Part shown: positions 45,169 through 54,352 of the stretch, piece after piece
Position numbering within the stretch: the first letter of the stretch is position 1
How the letters are laid out: every line of letters starts with the position of its first letter
From: Ohtaekwangia koreensis
GTDB taxonomy: Bacteria; Bacteroidota; Bacteroidia; Cytophagales; Cyclobacteriaceae
Direction: 5' to 3'
NCBI RefSeq assembly: GCF_900167975.1
Contig: NZ_FUZU01000002.1
Coordinates: 441,501 to 505,500, forward strand
DNA: 64,000 nucleotides
Program-made: the position numbers and the translations under genes
Notes under the pieces: model-generated
What the model was told of the DNA's origin: nothing
Database searches by the model: none
The model's input: only the letters and a program-made list of their open reading frames with translations

Positions 45169-46059
45169 TTACTGATTGATCTTGGTTATTATTCCCGGGA
45201 TCAGCTTATCGATAATCAACAGGAAAAAGAAAGCAAATATACTTGCTGTAGCAGCAATCGCCACAAACAAAAGATAGTATTGTACACTCCACTCAAAGGC
45301 TACCTTTATCCGATGTAGTGTACTTACTTTTATATCCCTTCCTTCGTGCAACGAAAACCGGATCGTACAGAATTCATTCTCTGCATCGAAGTCTCCAAGC
45401 AAAACTCCCAGGCCTTGAAGCTCTTGTTCAATTTCAAGAATACGATTCTGAAGATTAATATACTCTTCAATCCTTCCGCTTTGTTTCTTTATCTCTAACA
45501 ATGATTGACGCGTAATCTCAAGCGAAGCTTTCTTCGCATTCAGATTTTTGAATTCATTTGTCTTATCGATTTTTGTAATCTCCTTGGAGCGTATAGTGCC
45601 AATCTTTAAAAGATCTGCATACGATGAATCAAACTTTGCAGGAGGTATACCAATCAACAAATGAAGCGATCTGCTGCCGCGTTGGCCGGAGTTCTCTTCA
45701 TATTGAATTATACCATTTTCGCTTTTTATATGATCGCGCAATTTTTTCTCGTCATCATCAAACTTTGACGACTTCGATTTTATAGTCGCAGTCTTCTCGT
45801 ATTTCTGGTTAACATCAAATTCCTGTGCCTGGCCCTGATTGGACTGTCCACTTGATTCAACCTTAAATCTGTATTTATCGCTGGCGTAGTTTCGCTTTAC
45901 CTCCTCCAGACTCGAGAAAAAATCGGAAAAATTTTCCTCTCGTACTTCCGACAGGCCCGTGGAATATCCATATATAAAACGAAACAGGAATAGTACTACG
46001 AAGCCGATCAGTAAAACTGAAATTGTACGAAGCACGCGCTTCTTGAAAATGATTTTCAT
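45169..46059 (-). CDS. DUF4349 membrane protein
   Basis: 296 residues. N-terminal signal-anchor (about 8-27), an extracytoplasmic domain with a coiled coil near 185-220 (typical DUF4349 helix pair: LNAKKASLEITRQSLLEIKK and following), and a C-terminal TM helix (about 258-285). Function unknown. It sits in the lipB-exonuclease operon, 24 nt after the preceding gene. Confidence 0.8.
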   Translation of the reverse strand: MKIIFKKRVLRTISVLLIGFVVLFLFRFIYGYSTGLSEVREENFSDFFSSLEEVKRNYASDKYRFKVESSGQSNQGQAQEFDVNQKYEKTATIKSKSSKFDDDEKKLRDHIKSENGIIQYEENSGQRGSRSLHLLIGIPPAKFDSSYADLLKIGTIRSKEITKIDKTNEFKNLNAKKASLEITRQSLLEIKKQSGRIEEYINLQNRILEIEQELQGLGVLLGDFDAENEFCTIRFSLHEGRDIKVSTLHRIKVAFEWSVQYYLLFVAIAATASIFAFFFLLIIDKLIPGIITKINQ

Positions 46060-46083
46060 GTATAGAGATGTTGATACTTCAGC

Positions 46084-46488
46084 TTAAGAATGCAATACGC
46101 CCTCCATCTCCAGTTCCTTTATAAACGTTATGTTCTCTTCACGGATCGTGTCGGGTACAAATACAAAACGCTTATCAAAAATCTGCCTGCCTATATAGTA
46201 GCTCACCCAGTACTCGTTGTTGAGATGAAAAACAGACGGGTCGATCGGTTCAATTAATACTGCACTGTTCTCGGCAATCGTATCGAGGTAATGGCGAAGA
46301 ATAGATGTACGTTGTTGCTCTCCGTCTTTCTCGCCATATCCTTTACTTGCTACCAATGTATTCTCGATCGGAAAATCATTATTGTTGATGAGATATACTT
46401 TCCATTCATCCTGTAGCCCTATATCTCTCTTACGTGCAACCGCAAGGGTCACATTCTTTACTTCTGGTTTTTCAATGTCCTTCATCAT
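46084..46488 (-). CDS. small cytoplasmic protein, unknown function
   Basis: 134 residues from the ATG at 46488, which overlaps the lipB stop as ATGA; an ATG 6 nt upstream gives 136 residues. Beta-rich with an N-terminal charged strand and Trp/Tyr-containing segment (WVSYYIGRQIFDKRF). I do not recognise it. It is coupled to lipB and to the DUF4349 gene by spacing only, which is weak evidence of function. Confidence 0.65.
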   Translation of the reverse strand: MMKDIEKPEVKNVTLAVARKRDIGLQDEWKVYLINNNDFPIENTLVASKGYGEKDGEQQRTSILRHYLDTIAENSAVLIEPIDPSVFHLNNEYWVSYYIGRQIFDKRFVFVPDTIREENITFIKELEMEGVLHS

Positions 46489-47201
46489 AGCCACTCCATA
46501 TCAAACTGTTCGCGAAACTTTTCCTTCAGGATTTCCTCTGCTTCACGGATATCGACTTTTCTACCAAGCTCCTTTTCCAGCGAAGTCACCGCTTTATCCT
46601 GAATACCACACGGTACGATGTAAGCGAAATATCGTAAGTCTGGATTAATGTTAAAAGCAAAACCGTGCATCGTTACCCAGCGACTGGTTTTCACACCAAG
46701 CGCGCAGATTTTGCGTGCCTTCTTTTCATTTTCAAAATCGATCCATACACCGGTAAGTCCTGAAATTCTTCCGGCTTCTATTTTATATTCCTTCAGCGTT
46801 TGAATAACAGATTCCTCCATCAAGCGCATGTACTTATGAATGTCTGTGAAGAAATTTTCAAGATCGAGTATAGGATATCCAACAATTTGTCCCGGCCCGT
46901 GATACGTTATATCGCCTCCACGATTTATATGATGATACGTGGCATGCACGGCATTCAATTCTTCTTTCGAGATGATGAGATTTTTTTCATCTCCACTTTT
47001 CCCCAACGTAAACACGTGAGGATGCTCACAGAAGAGTAGATAATTGTCGGTGATTTTTTGCTGATCTGCCGGGAGGTTTCTGTTTCCGGTTTTTATGGCA
47101 ATGGTCTTTTCGAACAATGAAACCTGGTAGTCCCATGCTTCCTGATAATCCTTTAGATCAAGATCTATAAACTTTACTTTTCTATTCGGCAGACTGTTCA
47201 T
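46485..47201 (-). CDS. lipB: lipoyl(octanoyl) transferase LipB
   Basis: 238 residues. Transfers octanoate from ACP to E2 and GcvH lipoyl domains. Motif R-G-G-D-I-T-Y-H-G-P-G-Q spans residues 94-105; the catalytic Cys198 (VPCGI) and Lys171 (GVKTSRW) are present. It overlaps the upstream membrane gene by 20 nt and the downstream gene by 4 nt in a minus-strand operon. lipA is not in the window. Confidence 0.94.
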   Translation of the reverse strand: MNSLPNRKVKFIDLDLKDYQEAWDYQVSLFEKTIAIKTGNRNLPADQQKITDNYLLFCEHPHVFTLGKSGDEKNLIISKEELNAVHATYHHINRGGDITYHGPGQIVGYPILDLENFFTDIHKYMRLMEESVIQTLKEYKIEAGRISGLTGVWIDFENEKKARKICALGVKTSRWVTMHGFAFNINPDLRYFAYIVPCGIQDKAVTSLEKELGRKVDIREAEEILKEKFREQFDMEWL

Positions 47202-47979
47202 TCGTGTTCACTTCATCTTCAAGTATATTCGACCATACGTGATAGGTAATATTCAGATTCAGAATCTCGCTATACATAATCACAAACAGATCGCCCGGCA
47301 TGGAATAATAACGTTCGTCCATGTAACGCTCAAGGTAGCCTACGTTTCTTTCGTTTCGTGTAAGGTCATCCTGCATTTTTCTTCGGTACACTTGCGACAG
47401 ATATATTCTGTCAAGGCCGTTGTCTTTTGAAAGAAAATAATCTTCAAGTGTTCCGCTATATACCAACGGGCCTTCGCCTGTTTGCATTAAAACATCTACT
47501 TGAATAAGATCAATATTTTTGGATTCGCCCGGTTTTTCCAAATCCAATATCTCGCCACTGAATAAATAGTACCATTCATTGTTGAGTCGGAGAAAGGGAT
47601 ACTTCAAATCGAATCTGAACAGACGTACTATATATCGCGTCAACAATCCTAACGCGACCGATGTGGCGATCATGCTGATCAGATATAGCAAGAAAGAAAA
47701 AATGCTTTTACGAATAATCTCGAAGTCGATAGCACCACTAGACTCTGTGATGATCTGATAGATCAATTCTAACTTGATCTGATAAGCCGTAAGGTGTTCG
47801 ATGATGACAATGCCAGCGAGCTGAAAGAAAAGTGCCGGAAGAATGGCCCAGAAAATTTCATCGACAGCGGAGATCTTAAAAGACTGTTTGCTATAGGTTC
47901 CGTGTAAATACGAGTATCGGAAAGCAAGGCCTGGAATGATGAGGATAAAAAGAAAAATTGAACCAAGAATCAGATTCAT
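47182..47979 (-). CDS. membrane protein, unknown function
   Basis: 265 residues. The N-terminal 120 residues contain three hydrophobic segments (about 1-20, 42-65, 92-118); the C-terminal half is a soluble domain with Tyr/Asp-rich stretches. No family I can name with confidence. The 3' end overlaps lipB by 20 nt, and it is 24 nt after the small 63-residue gene. Confidence 0.65.
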   Translation of the reverse strand: MNLILGSIFLFILIIPGLAFRYSYLHGTYSKQSFKISAVDEIFWAILPALFFQLAGIVIIEHLTAYQIKLELIYQIITESSGAIDFEIIRKSIFSFLLYLISMIATSVALGLLTRYIVRLFRFDLKYPFLRLNNEWYYLFSGEILDLEKPGESKNIDLIQVDVLMQTGEGPLVYSGTLEDYFLSKDNGLDRIYLSQVYRRKMQDDLTRNERNVGYLERYMDERYYSMPGDLFVIMYSEILNLNITYHVWSNILEDEVNTNEQSAE

Positions 47980-48003
47980 GCATAATCCTCCGAAAGAGTT
48001 TTC

Positions 48004-48195
48004 CTATTTTTTATCAAACGCTTTAAGCCTGACGAGTTTTAATTCTTCCCCGTCAACTTTAATAGTGGGCCGTTCATCTTCTGAAATCATGGAACGCTCC
48101 ACGAGACGATCCGCAATGATGGCTAACATAAGCTGTTTTGCTAACTGCGGATTATCGAGGATCTTCCGTGTTCGCTTACTGATTGGTGCTTTCAT
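48004..48195 (-). CDS. small basic protein, unknown function
   Basis: 63 residues from the ATG at 48195; an 80-residue reading from 48246 begins with a poorly coding stretch and is less likely. Mixed Lys/Arg-rich sequence with a helix around KRTRKILDNPQLAKQL. No motif. It lies between the sugar isomerase gene (54 nt) and the membrane gene (24 nt) in the same direction. Confidence 0.55.
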   Translation of the reverse strand: MKAPISKRTRKILDNPQLAKQLMLAIIADRLVERSMISEDERPTIKVDGEELKLVRLKAFDKK

Positions 48196-48249
48196 AGCGT
48201 TACCATATTGGTTTGTTAAAGTTACAACGAAACAACCTGAAAACAAGTT

Positions 48250-49257
48250 CTACTTTTGTTTATCTAATTCAGTACGAAGGTATAGTATAGAATCATTTGC
48301 TTCTGGTTCCACACCGTTCTCCTTCGCCAGGTAATAGGAGATCCAGTCGGTAAGGTGTATAAGATAATAGTATTGCTCCAGGAGTGATGCGCCTTCGCCT
48401 ATAATGTCAATCACAGGTTTCGAGTTCTTCTCAAACAGATCGCGGCTGATTTCCATCCGCTTTTCTACACGTTCATGATCATGGTCGGAATATAGGTATA
48501 CCGCCTGCAACATTGGCATCAGCGCCTCAGGGTAGCACCACCCTGCAATTTCGTTATGGTTTATTTCAGGAAAGGTATTGGTGTGTGCCAGTTGCTTGGC
48601 GTTTTCGTTCAGCTGTTGCTGAAATCTCAGTGCCATGGCGTAAAGCCGGTTATCGCAATAGATGACAGGAAGTTTTCCCTTCAGCTTTTTAGCGATCAGC
48701 TCAGCCTCGGATTGAATTCCTTTTTCCCCGCGATCCAAAAACTCAATGGCATTTTCTGTTTCTTTTATGAAAGCCGCACCAATCAGATTGGTATGATATA
48801 GCACATATAGCAGTGCGATCATGGTATAGGAAAGCATCGCTCGTGGACTTTCGGAACCAGAAGGAAGCTGTATATATTGAAGATTGTATTCACGACAGAT
48901 ATCCAGCAACTTGCCGCCTGACGCAATGGCTATAACCTGTGCACGCTTCAGCAGAGCTTTATGCAGGGCTGAAACAGTTTCTTCTGCGTTGCCGCTATAG
49001 GAGCAGGCTATAAATAATGTATGCGGACTAACAAACTGTGGAATGTTATAGGTTTTGCAAACTGTGATCGGAATAGGGATGCGGCCGAAAGTAAGCGACT
49101 CTACGAGGTTTGCTCCTATACCGGATGAACCCATACCTGCAATAACGACATTGCGTATATCACTGCCGGGGCGATCGAGGTCAAGGGACTGGCCGATCTT
49201 CAAAGCATCTGACAACTGGCGGGTGAAGCCATCAATGTATTTTTTTGTAGTAGACAT
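48250..49257 (-). CDS. bifunctional phosphoglucose/phosphomannose isomerase (SIS domain)
   Basis: 335 residues from the ATG at 49257. An in-frame TTG at 49278 lies inside the TATCTTTG promoter box, so it cannot be the start. Interconverts glucose- and fructose-6-phosphate, and mannose-6-phosphate, like the archaeal-type enzyme. SIS motif AGMGSSGIGANL, the ACSYSGNAEET sugar-phosphate loop, the QLPSGSESPRAM motif and the late NHNEIAGW motif support this. It is the first gene of the minus-strand lipB operon. Confidence 0.88.
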   Translation of the reverse strand: MSTTKKYIDGFTRQLSDALKIGQSLDLDRPGSDIRNVVIAGMGSSGIGANLVESLTFGRIPIPITVCKTYNIPQFVSPHTLFIACSYSGNAEETVSALHKALLKRAQVIAIASGGKLLDICREYNLQYIQLPSGSESPRAMLSYTMIALLYVLYHTNLIGAAFIKETENAIEFLDRGEKGIQSEAELIAKKLKGKLPVIYCDNRLYAMALRFQQQLNENAKQLAHTNTFPEINHNEIAGWCYPEALMPMLQAVYLYSDHDHERVEKRMEISRDLFEKNSKPVIDIIGEGASLLEQYYYLIHLTDWISYYLAKENGVEPEANDSILYLRTELDKQK

Positions 49258-49275
49258 AGTTCGTAATTTCGTTTT

Positions 49276-49283
49276 CAAAGATA
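49276..49283 (-). promoter_or_regulatory. -7 box for the sugar isomerase operon
   Basis: Minus-strand TATCTTTG, an exact match, 18 nt before the ATG at 49257. It overlaps the alternative TTG start and so rules it out. Confidence 0.6.
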
Positions 49284-49337
49284 CGATATATCTAAAGTTA
49301 CTGCGATAGGGGCTTCATAAAAAGTGCTTCGCTGATA

Positions 49338-49721
49338 ATGGGCGAAAGGATGTTAACGAAATACGATCACGTTGTGGACAAAATTACTATTGGGAAAAAA
49401 GGTGAGCAGCTCGCGGCCAATTTTCTAATGAAGAAGGGTTTTGAAATTGTTATGCGCAATTACCGGTTCAAGCATGCTGAGATCGATTTGATTATCCGGC
49501 GTGATGATTGGTTAATCTTCGTTGAAGTGAAGGCCAGAAGCTCTACAGATTTTGGCGAGCCCGAAGAATTTGTTGATGCCCGGAAAGTAAACAAGATGTA
49601 TGAGGCTGCCGAAGAGTATATCTACGCCACAGACTGGCAAGGGCATATTCGGTTTGATATAGTGTCTGTGAAGCTGGGGGGAGAACCTGTTATCGAAATT
49701 TTTGAGGATGCTATTAATTGA
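49338..49721 (+). CDS. YraN family endonuclease-like protein
   Basis: 127 residues from 49338; an in-frame ATG at 49350 would give 123. YraN/UPF0102 proteins have a restriction-endonuclease-like fold. Motifs: GKKGEQLAANFLMKKGFEIVMRNYR, then HAEIDLI and FVEVKAR, which hold the D-E-x-K active-site pattern. Cellular role not established. Divergent from the sugar isomerase operon. Confidence 0.9.
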   Translation: MGERMLTKYDHVVDKITIGKKGEQLAANFLMKKGFEIVMRNYRFKHAEIDLIIRRDDWLIFVEVKARSSTDFGEPEEFVDARKVNKMYEAAEEYIYATDWQGHIRFDIVSVKLGGEPVIEIFEDAIN

Positions 49722-49789
49722 CTATATTCTTAAGGGCTCATCGGCAGCACCAAATGCTTACTTGAATGAATTTTTATCCCGCAGAACTG

Positions 49790-49883
49790 CACAGATTAAC
49801 GCAGATAATAAATGCATTTAAATCTGCGCCTATCTGTGAGAATCTGCGGGAGTAAAATTTAAGATTAATGAAATCTGCGGGAG
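49790..49883. repeat. intergenic repeat cluster with inverted and direct copies
   Basis: An imperfect 17-bp inverted repeat (49790-49806 and 49822-49838; 14 of 17 positions pair) is followed by two direct copies of AATCTGCGGGAG (49841-49852 and 49872-49883, 31 nt apart). The CAGATTAACGCAGAT / ATCTGCG vocabulary resembles interspersed non-coding repeats I recall in other Bacteroidota genomes. Confidence 0.65.
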
Positions 49884-49892
49884 CATTGGACT

Positions 49893-51992
49893 TTAATAAA
49901 GCTCTTTAAATTTCTTTTTGCCCTCATCCAAAAATTTGAGGAAGCCTTCTACACTTTTGTCGTAACCATAAGGAGAAACAAGTACGCGCTCATCTTTTCC
50001 AACCAATACATAGAATGGTTGCGCATTATTGTTGAGGTTGGCGATTTGAAGATCTGCATTTTGTTTACCGATCGTTTTCTTCACCTTACTATCGTACTTG
50101 GAAGTATACCATTCTGATTCGGGTAGCTCTGTTTTATCATCTACATATAGGGCTACCACTATAAATTCGTTTTTCAGTTTATCGAGCACTTGCGGATCAG
50201 ACCATACCACGGCTTCCATCTCACGACAGTTTGTACAGCCATGGCCGGTGAAGTCGATGAACACAGGCTTGTTCTGCTGACGTGCGCAAAGCAATGCTTG
50301 TTCATAATCAAAGTATCCGTTTATACCATGTGGTAAATGCAGGAAGTCTCCATACTTCGGTTCGTCACAAATTTGATTAGGCTTCGCGTTGCGCGTTGCT
50401 GCTATCAAATCAAAATCATGTGTAGACATGGGCGGCAGATAGCCGGCAAGTGCTTTTAATGGTGCACCCCACATACCTGGCGTGATATATACCACAAACG
50501 TAAATGCGATGACAGCAAACGTCAATCGAATAATGCTTACGCGTTTATCTTCTGCATCCTTACCGGTATCGCCTGGCAAACGGAATCCCTTCATCAGATA
50601 TACTCCAATGAGCAATACTATCACAATCCAAATGGCAATGTTAATCTCACGATCCAGAATTCCCCAATGAAACGCCTGATCAGCGATACTCAGGAATTTG
50701 AATGCCAGTGCGATCTCTATAAATCCAAGCACTACTTTCACAGCATTCAGCCATCCACCCGATTTCGGCATAGAGCTCAACCATCCCGGAAAAAAAGCGA
50801 ACAACGTAAAGGGTATAGCAAATGCTAAGGAGAAGGCAAACATCCCAACAATCGGTTTTAAAAATTCGCCACCGGCAGAGGAAACAAGAATGCTCCCCAC
50901 CAATGGGCCAGTGCATGAAAATGAAACGAGCACCAATGTAAAGGCCATGAAGAACACACCTATCAATCCACCTTTCTCTGATTGTTGATCCACTTTATTA
51001 ATGAATGTTCCCGGCAGTGTAATTTCAAACAAGCCAAGGAAGGAAAGTCCGAAGACTATAAATACAATAAAGAAGATCAGGTTTGGAAGCCATTCCGTTG
51101 AAAGATGGTTTGCTGTTTCCGGGCCCATGAGCGGAGCTATAGCAGCACCGATCAATGTATAGATGATGATAATTGAAAGTCCGTAGATCAACGCCAGGAA
51201 TTTTGAGCGCCCCTGCGTAAAGAAACTGACGGTCATCGGTATCATTGGGAAAACACAAGGCGTTAACAACGCGGCAAGGCCGGCAACAAATGCTAACAGA
51301 AAAAATCCGAGGAAAGAATTTTTGGCGGGATCTTCCTTCACCAACGTGGTGTCTAGTGTAGGGCCTTTCGTGGCTCCGTATACTTTATCCTCTGTTTTTA
51401 TAGTCGCTATTTCCTTCGTTGTATCAACAGCAGATATAGCTGGAGTTACTGTTTCATCTTTCTGTTTTTCGATTTCAACATCTGGTTTTGCATCTTCCGT
51501 TTTCTTTGCAACGATCGCTTTACCTTCAACTTTTATAGTACCAAACAGAAGATCGCCATCGAACAATACACATTTACCTTCTACTTCCGAGCAAACTTGT
51601 CCCTCATAGGTTCCTTTTATTACTAATGTGGGTGATAGTATTTTTATCTTCTGTCTGAATTCACCACTTCCTTCAAATATCCTTACGTCACAGTCAAATA
51701 TTTTATCATGTTTCGTTTTATCTTGAATCGCTACCAGTGGACCAACCAATTCAAAGCTTGGATCTTTTTCGAGTGTAACAGACATAGGGACTGGGCCACA
51801 ATCCGGATCAAAGTCAACCGAATAGATATACCAGTTTTTATTAATAGACGCGTTAAAGATCAGCTCGACAACATCGCCTACATTATAAGTCTTGGTAGGA
51901 GTCTCTGCGGTAAGTTTTGCAGGTTGAAGAACTTGAGCGTAACCAGCAACCGTTGTTACCAGGAGGAGACTGAAAAGGATTCGTTTTAGCAT
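49893..51992 (-). CDS. dsbD: protein-disulfide reductase DsbD-like
   Basis: 699 residues. Moves electrons from cytoplasmic thioredoxin to periplasmic partners for disulfide isomerisation and cytochrome c maturation. Signal peptide about 1-19; DsbD-alpha-like domain (about 22-155) with Cys in the QVCSEVEGKC loop. An Ala/Thr/Lys-rich linker follows, then an eight-helix CcdA-type core with TPCVFPMIP and VSFSCTGPL. The C-terminal thioredoxin domain has CTNC at 586-589. Domain order is that of full DsbD. No partner gene adjacent. Confidence 0.9.
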   Translation of the reverse strand: MLKRILFSLLLVTTVAGYAQVLQPAKLTAETPTKTYNVGDVVELIFNASINKNWYIYSVDFDPDCGPVPMSVTLEKDPSFELVGPLVAIQDKTKHDKIFDCDVRIFEGSGEFRQKIKILSPTLVIKGTYEGQVCSEVEGKCVLFDGDLLFGTIKVEGKAIVAKKTEDAKPDVEIEKQKDETVTPAISAVDTTKEIATIKTEDKVYGATKGPTLDTTLVKEDPAKNSFLGFFLLAFVAGLAALLTPCVFPMIPMTVSFFTQGRSKFLALIYGLSIIIIYTLIGAAIAPLMGPETANHLSTEWLPNLIFFIVFIVFGLSFLGLFEITLPGTFINKVDQQSEKGGLIGVFFMAFTLVLVSFSCTGPLVGSILVSSAGGEFLKPIVGMFAFSLAFAIPFTLFAFFPGWLSSMPKSGGWLNAVKVVLGFIEIALAFKFLSIADQAFHWGILDREINIAIWIVIVLLIGVYLMKGFRLPGDTGKDAEDKRVSIIRLTFAVIAFTFVVYITPGMWGAPLKALAGYLPPMSTHDFDLIAATRNAKPNQICDEPKYGDFLHLPHGINGYFDYEQALLCARQQNKPVFIDFTGHGCTNCREMEAVVWSDPQVLDKLKNEFIVVALYVDDKTELPESEWYTSKYDSKVKKTIGKQNADLQIANLNNNAQPFYVLVGKDERVLVSPYGYDKSVEGFLKFLDEGKKKFKELY

Positions 51993-52106
51993 GTATCAAA
52001 AATTCAAGCGCTAAAATAACGAACTCCCTTTCAAAAAAGTTGACGCATCACATGAAAGGTATTACAAGCGACAAAAATCGACAGGCTTTAACATAAATTA
52101 ACAGAT

Positions 52107-53339
52107 TCAGAAATCAACTTCTACCTGGCCCTTCAGCAGGTCTTCGAATGTTTCACGCTCACGAATCAATTTTGCTTCGCCATTTATAATCAGCACTTCT
52201 GCAGGTTTGGGGCGCGAGTTATAGTTTGAGGCCATAGAAAATCCATAGGCACCTGCGTTTTTGAATGCCAGGATGTCGCCTTCGCGGACTTCATTCAATT
52301 CACGATCACTTCCAAATGTATCGGTCTCACAGATATACCCTACCACAGTATATTTATCCACTGGCGCAGTAGAGTTTGATATATTTACTATATGATGATA
52401 AGCATCGTACATCATCGGGCGAATCAAATGATTCAAACCGGAGTTTACGCTTACAAAAGTTACAGTAGGAGTAGGCTTTACAACGGTTGACTGCACAAGC
52501 AATGTACCGGATTCACTCACCAGAAACTTTCCGGGTTCAAGCCAAAGTTCAAGTTGGCGACCATAGCTCTCGCAGAACTCGTTGAACGCTTTTGTAAGTT
52601 TATCACCAAGCTCCTGAATATCCGTTTCGATATCGCCTTCTTTATACGCTACTTTAAAGCCGCTGCCAAAATCTAAAAACTTCAAGTCCGGAAAACTCTT
52701 TGCAGTTTTAAATAGAACTTCCGCTGTCTTCAAAAAGGCTTCTGTCTCTTTTATATCCGAACCGGTATGAATATGTAGTCCGCTAATTCTGACATTGAAT
52801 TTCTTAATCAGATCAAGAATCTCTGACAACTGTAAAACCGAAATTCCAAATTTTGAATTACTATGGCCTGTCGATATTTTAATATTTCCACCGGCCATAA
52901 TATTTGGATTCAACCGAAGGCCACAAGGGTAAGTGTCTTTGAATTTTGCCCCAAACTTTTGCAAGGTTGACAGGTTATCAAGGTTGATAGCGATTCCTAT
53001 TTTCACAGCTTCTTCTATCTCATTGAAATCAACACCACTAGGAGTAAAGGTGATCTCCGCAGGAAGGTATCCGGCACGCAACGCAAGTTGAACTTCACCC
53101 AGCGACACTGCCTCCATGCCTACACCGTTCTTTCGCATTAGTTTTAGAATGGAAATATTCGTGAGTGCTTTGGCCGCGTATTTTATTTTTACATCGGATG
53201 CTGCATACGCAGATTTCAGTTTTGAAACTTGTGATGCGATCTTTGCACCGTCATATACATATAACGGTGTACCAAACTGGCTTGCAAGTTTAAGAACATC
53301 AATACCTTGAATCGTGTACATTCCCTGTGTAGACTCCAT
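52107..53339 (-). CDS. lysA: diaminopimelate decarboxylase
   Basis: 410 residues from the ATG at 53339. The frame is open for a further 59 codons upstream, but a TATATTTG promoter box at 53358-53365 and the normal LysA length favour the internal start. Last step of lysine synthesis: meso-diaminopimelate to lysine with PLP. The PLP-binding Lys region is IKYAAKALT; HTGSDI, EPGKFLV, CETDTFG and NAGAYGF are further family signatures. Monocistronic; divergent from the hydrolase gene. Confidence 0.93.
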   Translation of the reverse strand: MESTQGMYTIQGIDVLKLASQFGTPLYVYDGAKIASQVSKLKSAYAASDVKIKYAAKALTNISILKLMRKNGVGMEAVSLGEVQLALRAGYLPAEITFTPSGVDFNEIEEAVKIGIAINLDNLSTLQKFGAKFKDTYPCGLRLNPNIMAGGNIKISTGHSNSKFGISVLQLSEILDLIKKFNVRISGLHIHTGSDIKETEAFLKTAEVLFKTAKSFPDLKFLDFGSGFKVAYKEGDIETDIQELGDKLTKAFNEFCESYGRQLELWLEPGKFLVSESGTLLVQSTVVKPTPTVTFVSVNSGLNHLIRPMMYDAYHHIVNISNSTAPVDKYTVVGYICETDTFGSDRELNEVREGDILAFKNAGAYGFSMASNYNSRPKPAEVLIINGEAKLIRERETFEDLLKGQVEVDF

Positions 53340-53357
53340 GTTAAATTTTAAAGGCCT

Positions 53358-53365
53358 CAAATATA
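53358..53365 (-). promoter_or_regulatory. -7 box for lysA
   Basis: Minus-strand TATATTTG, an exact match, ending 18 nt before the ATG at 53339. It places the transcription start within the longer open frame and so decides the start. Confidence 0.5.
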
Positions 53366-53533
53366 TATCAGGATTCATTGTATTTCCGGATAAACCGGAT
53401 CGATTTGCAGGATTTTTACGTTGCTCTTTATACATTGAAAAAAAATCCATTGCCTGATTCGATTTTAACCTTGAAACGATAAGCTTTTCATTTTTACTTA
53501 CTTTATTTAATCCCATACTAACGTCTACTTCAG

Positions 53534-54313
53534 ATGAAATTATTTTTCAGAGAGTACCTTCCTTCAGATGTCGCGAACGCAAAACAGACCATTGTTATTC
53601 TTCACGGACTTTTCGGTTCATCCGACAACTGGCTTACACAGGCACGACTTCTATCGAACAATAACTATAAGATTTATACTGTAGACCTCGCCAATCACGG
53701 ACAATCATATCACAACAATACCTTTGATTATCCAACCATGGTGAGTGATCTGAAAGAATTACTGGATGAGTTAAAACTTCAGGAGCCTGTTATTCTCGGA
53801 CATTCCATGGGCGGTAAAACGGCTATGAATTTTGCGCTGGCACATCCCGATGCATTATCGAAATTAATTGTAGTAGACATCGCTCCCCGGTATTACGATC
53901 TGGAACATTATACGATCGTAAAAGGATTGAATGCTATACCTGTGGATACCATTACATCGCGCAATGAAGCAGATGCCGTTTTAGCAGAGTTTGTTCCCGA
54001 AGTAGATGTGCGCCAATTCCTGTTGAAAAATCTACAACGCAAAACAGAAGGTGGTTTTTCGTGGAAGATCAATCTGCCATTGATAACACAACAGCTTGGC
54101 AACATCGGTGTTGATCTTCAGTTCAATGGAAAATTTGATAAGCCAACATTATTCATTCGCGGAAGACGATCGAAGTATATATTGGATAGCGATCTCAACA
54201 GAATTAAAGAAGTGTTTCCACAGGCCACACTGGAAACTATGGAAACCGGTCATTGGGTGCAAGCCGAAAACCCTCAGGAATTCGTTGACCTTGTTATGAA
54301 GTGGGTTCAATAA
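53534..54313 (+). CDS. alpha/beta hydrolase (YbfF-like esterase)
   Basis: 259 residues. Oxyanion-hole region LHGLFGSSDNWLTQ; nucleophile Ser in GHSMGGKT (about residue 95); acid and His near the C-terminus, the His in ETGHWVQAENP. Similar to short acyl-ester hydrolases such as YbfF. The actual ester is unknown. It is 39 nt upstream of the DUF3445 gene on the same strand and may be cotranscribed. Confidence 0.88.
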   Translation: MKLFFREYLPSDVANAKQTIVILHGLFGSSDNWLTQARLLSNNNYKIYTVDLANHGQSYHNNTFDYPTMVSDLKELLDELKLQEPVILGHSMGGKTAMNFALAHPDALSKLIVVDIAPRYYDLEHYTIVKGLNAIPVDTITSRNEADAVLAEFVPEVDVRQFLLKNLQRKTEGGFSWKINLPLITQQLGNIGVDLQFNGKFDKPTLFIRGRRSKYILDSDLNRIKEVFPQATLETMETGHWVQAENPQEFVDLVMKWVQ

Positions 54314-54352
54314 CGATGGTATAATCTTCTGTATAACAATGCGGATCTGGTT

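Noticed and set aside
49258-49278. TTG start for the sugar isomerase at 49278
   Set aside because: It overlaps the TATCTTTG promoter box. The ATG at 49257 is used.
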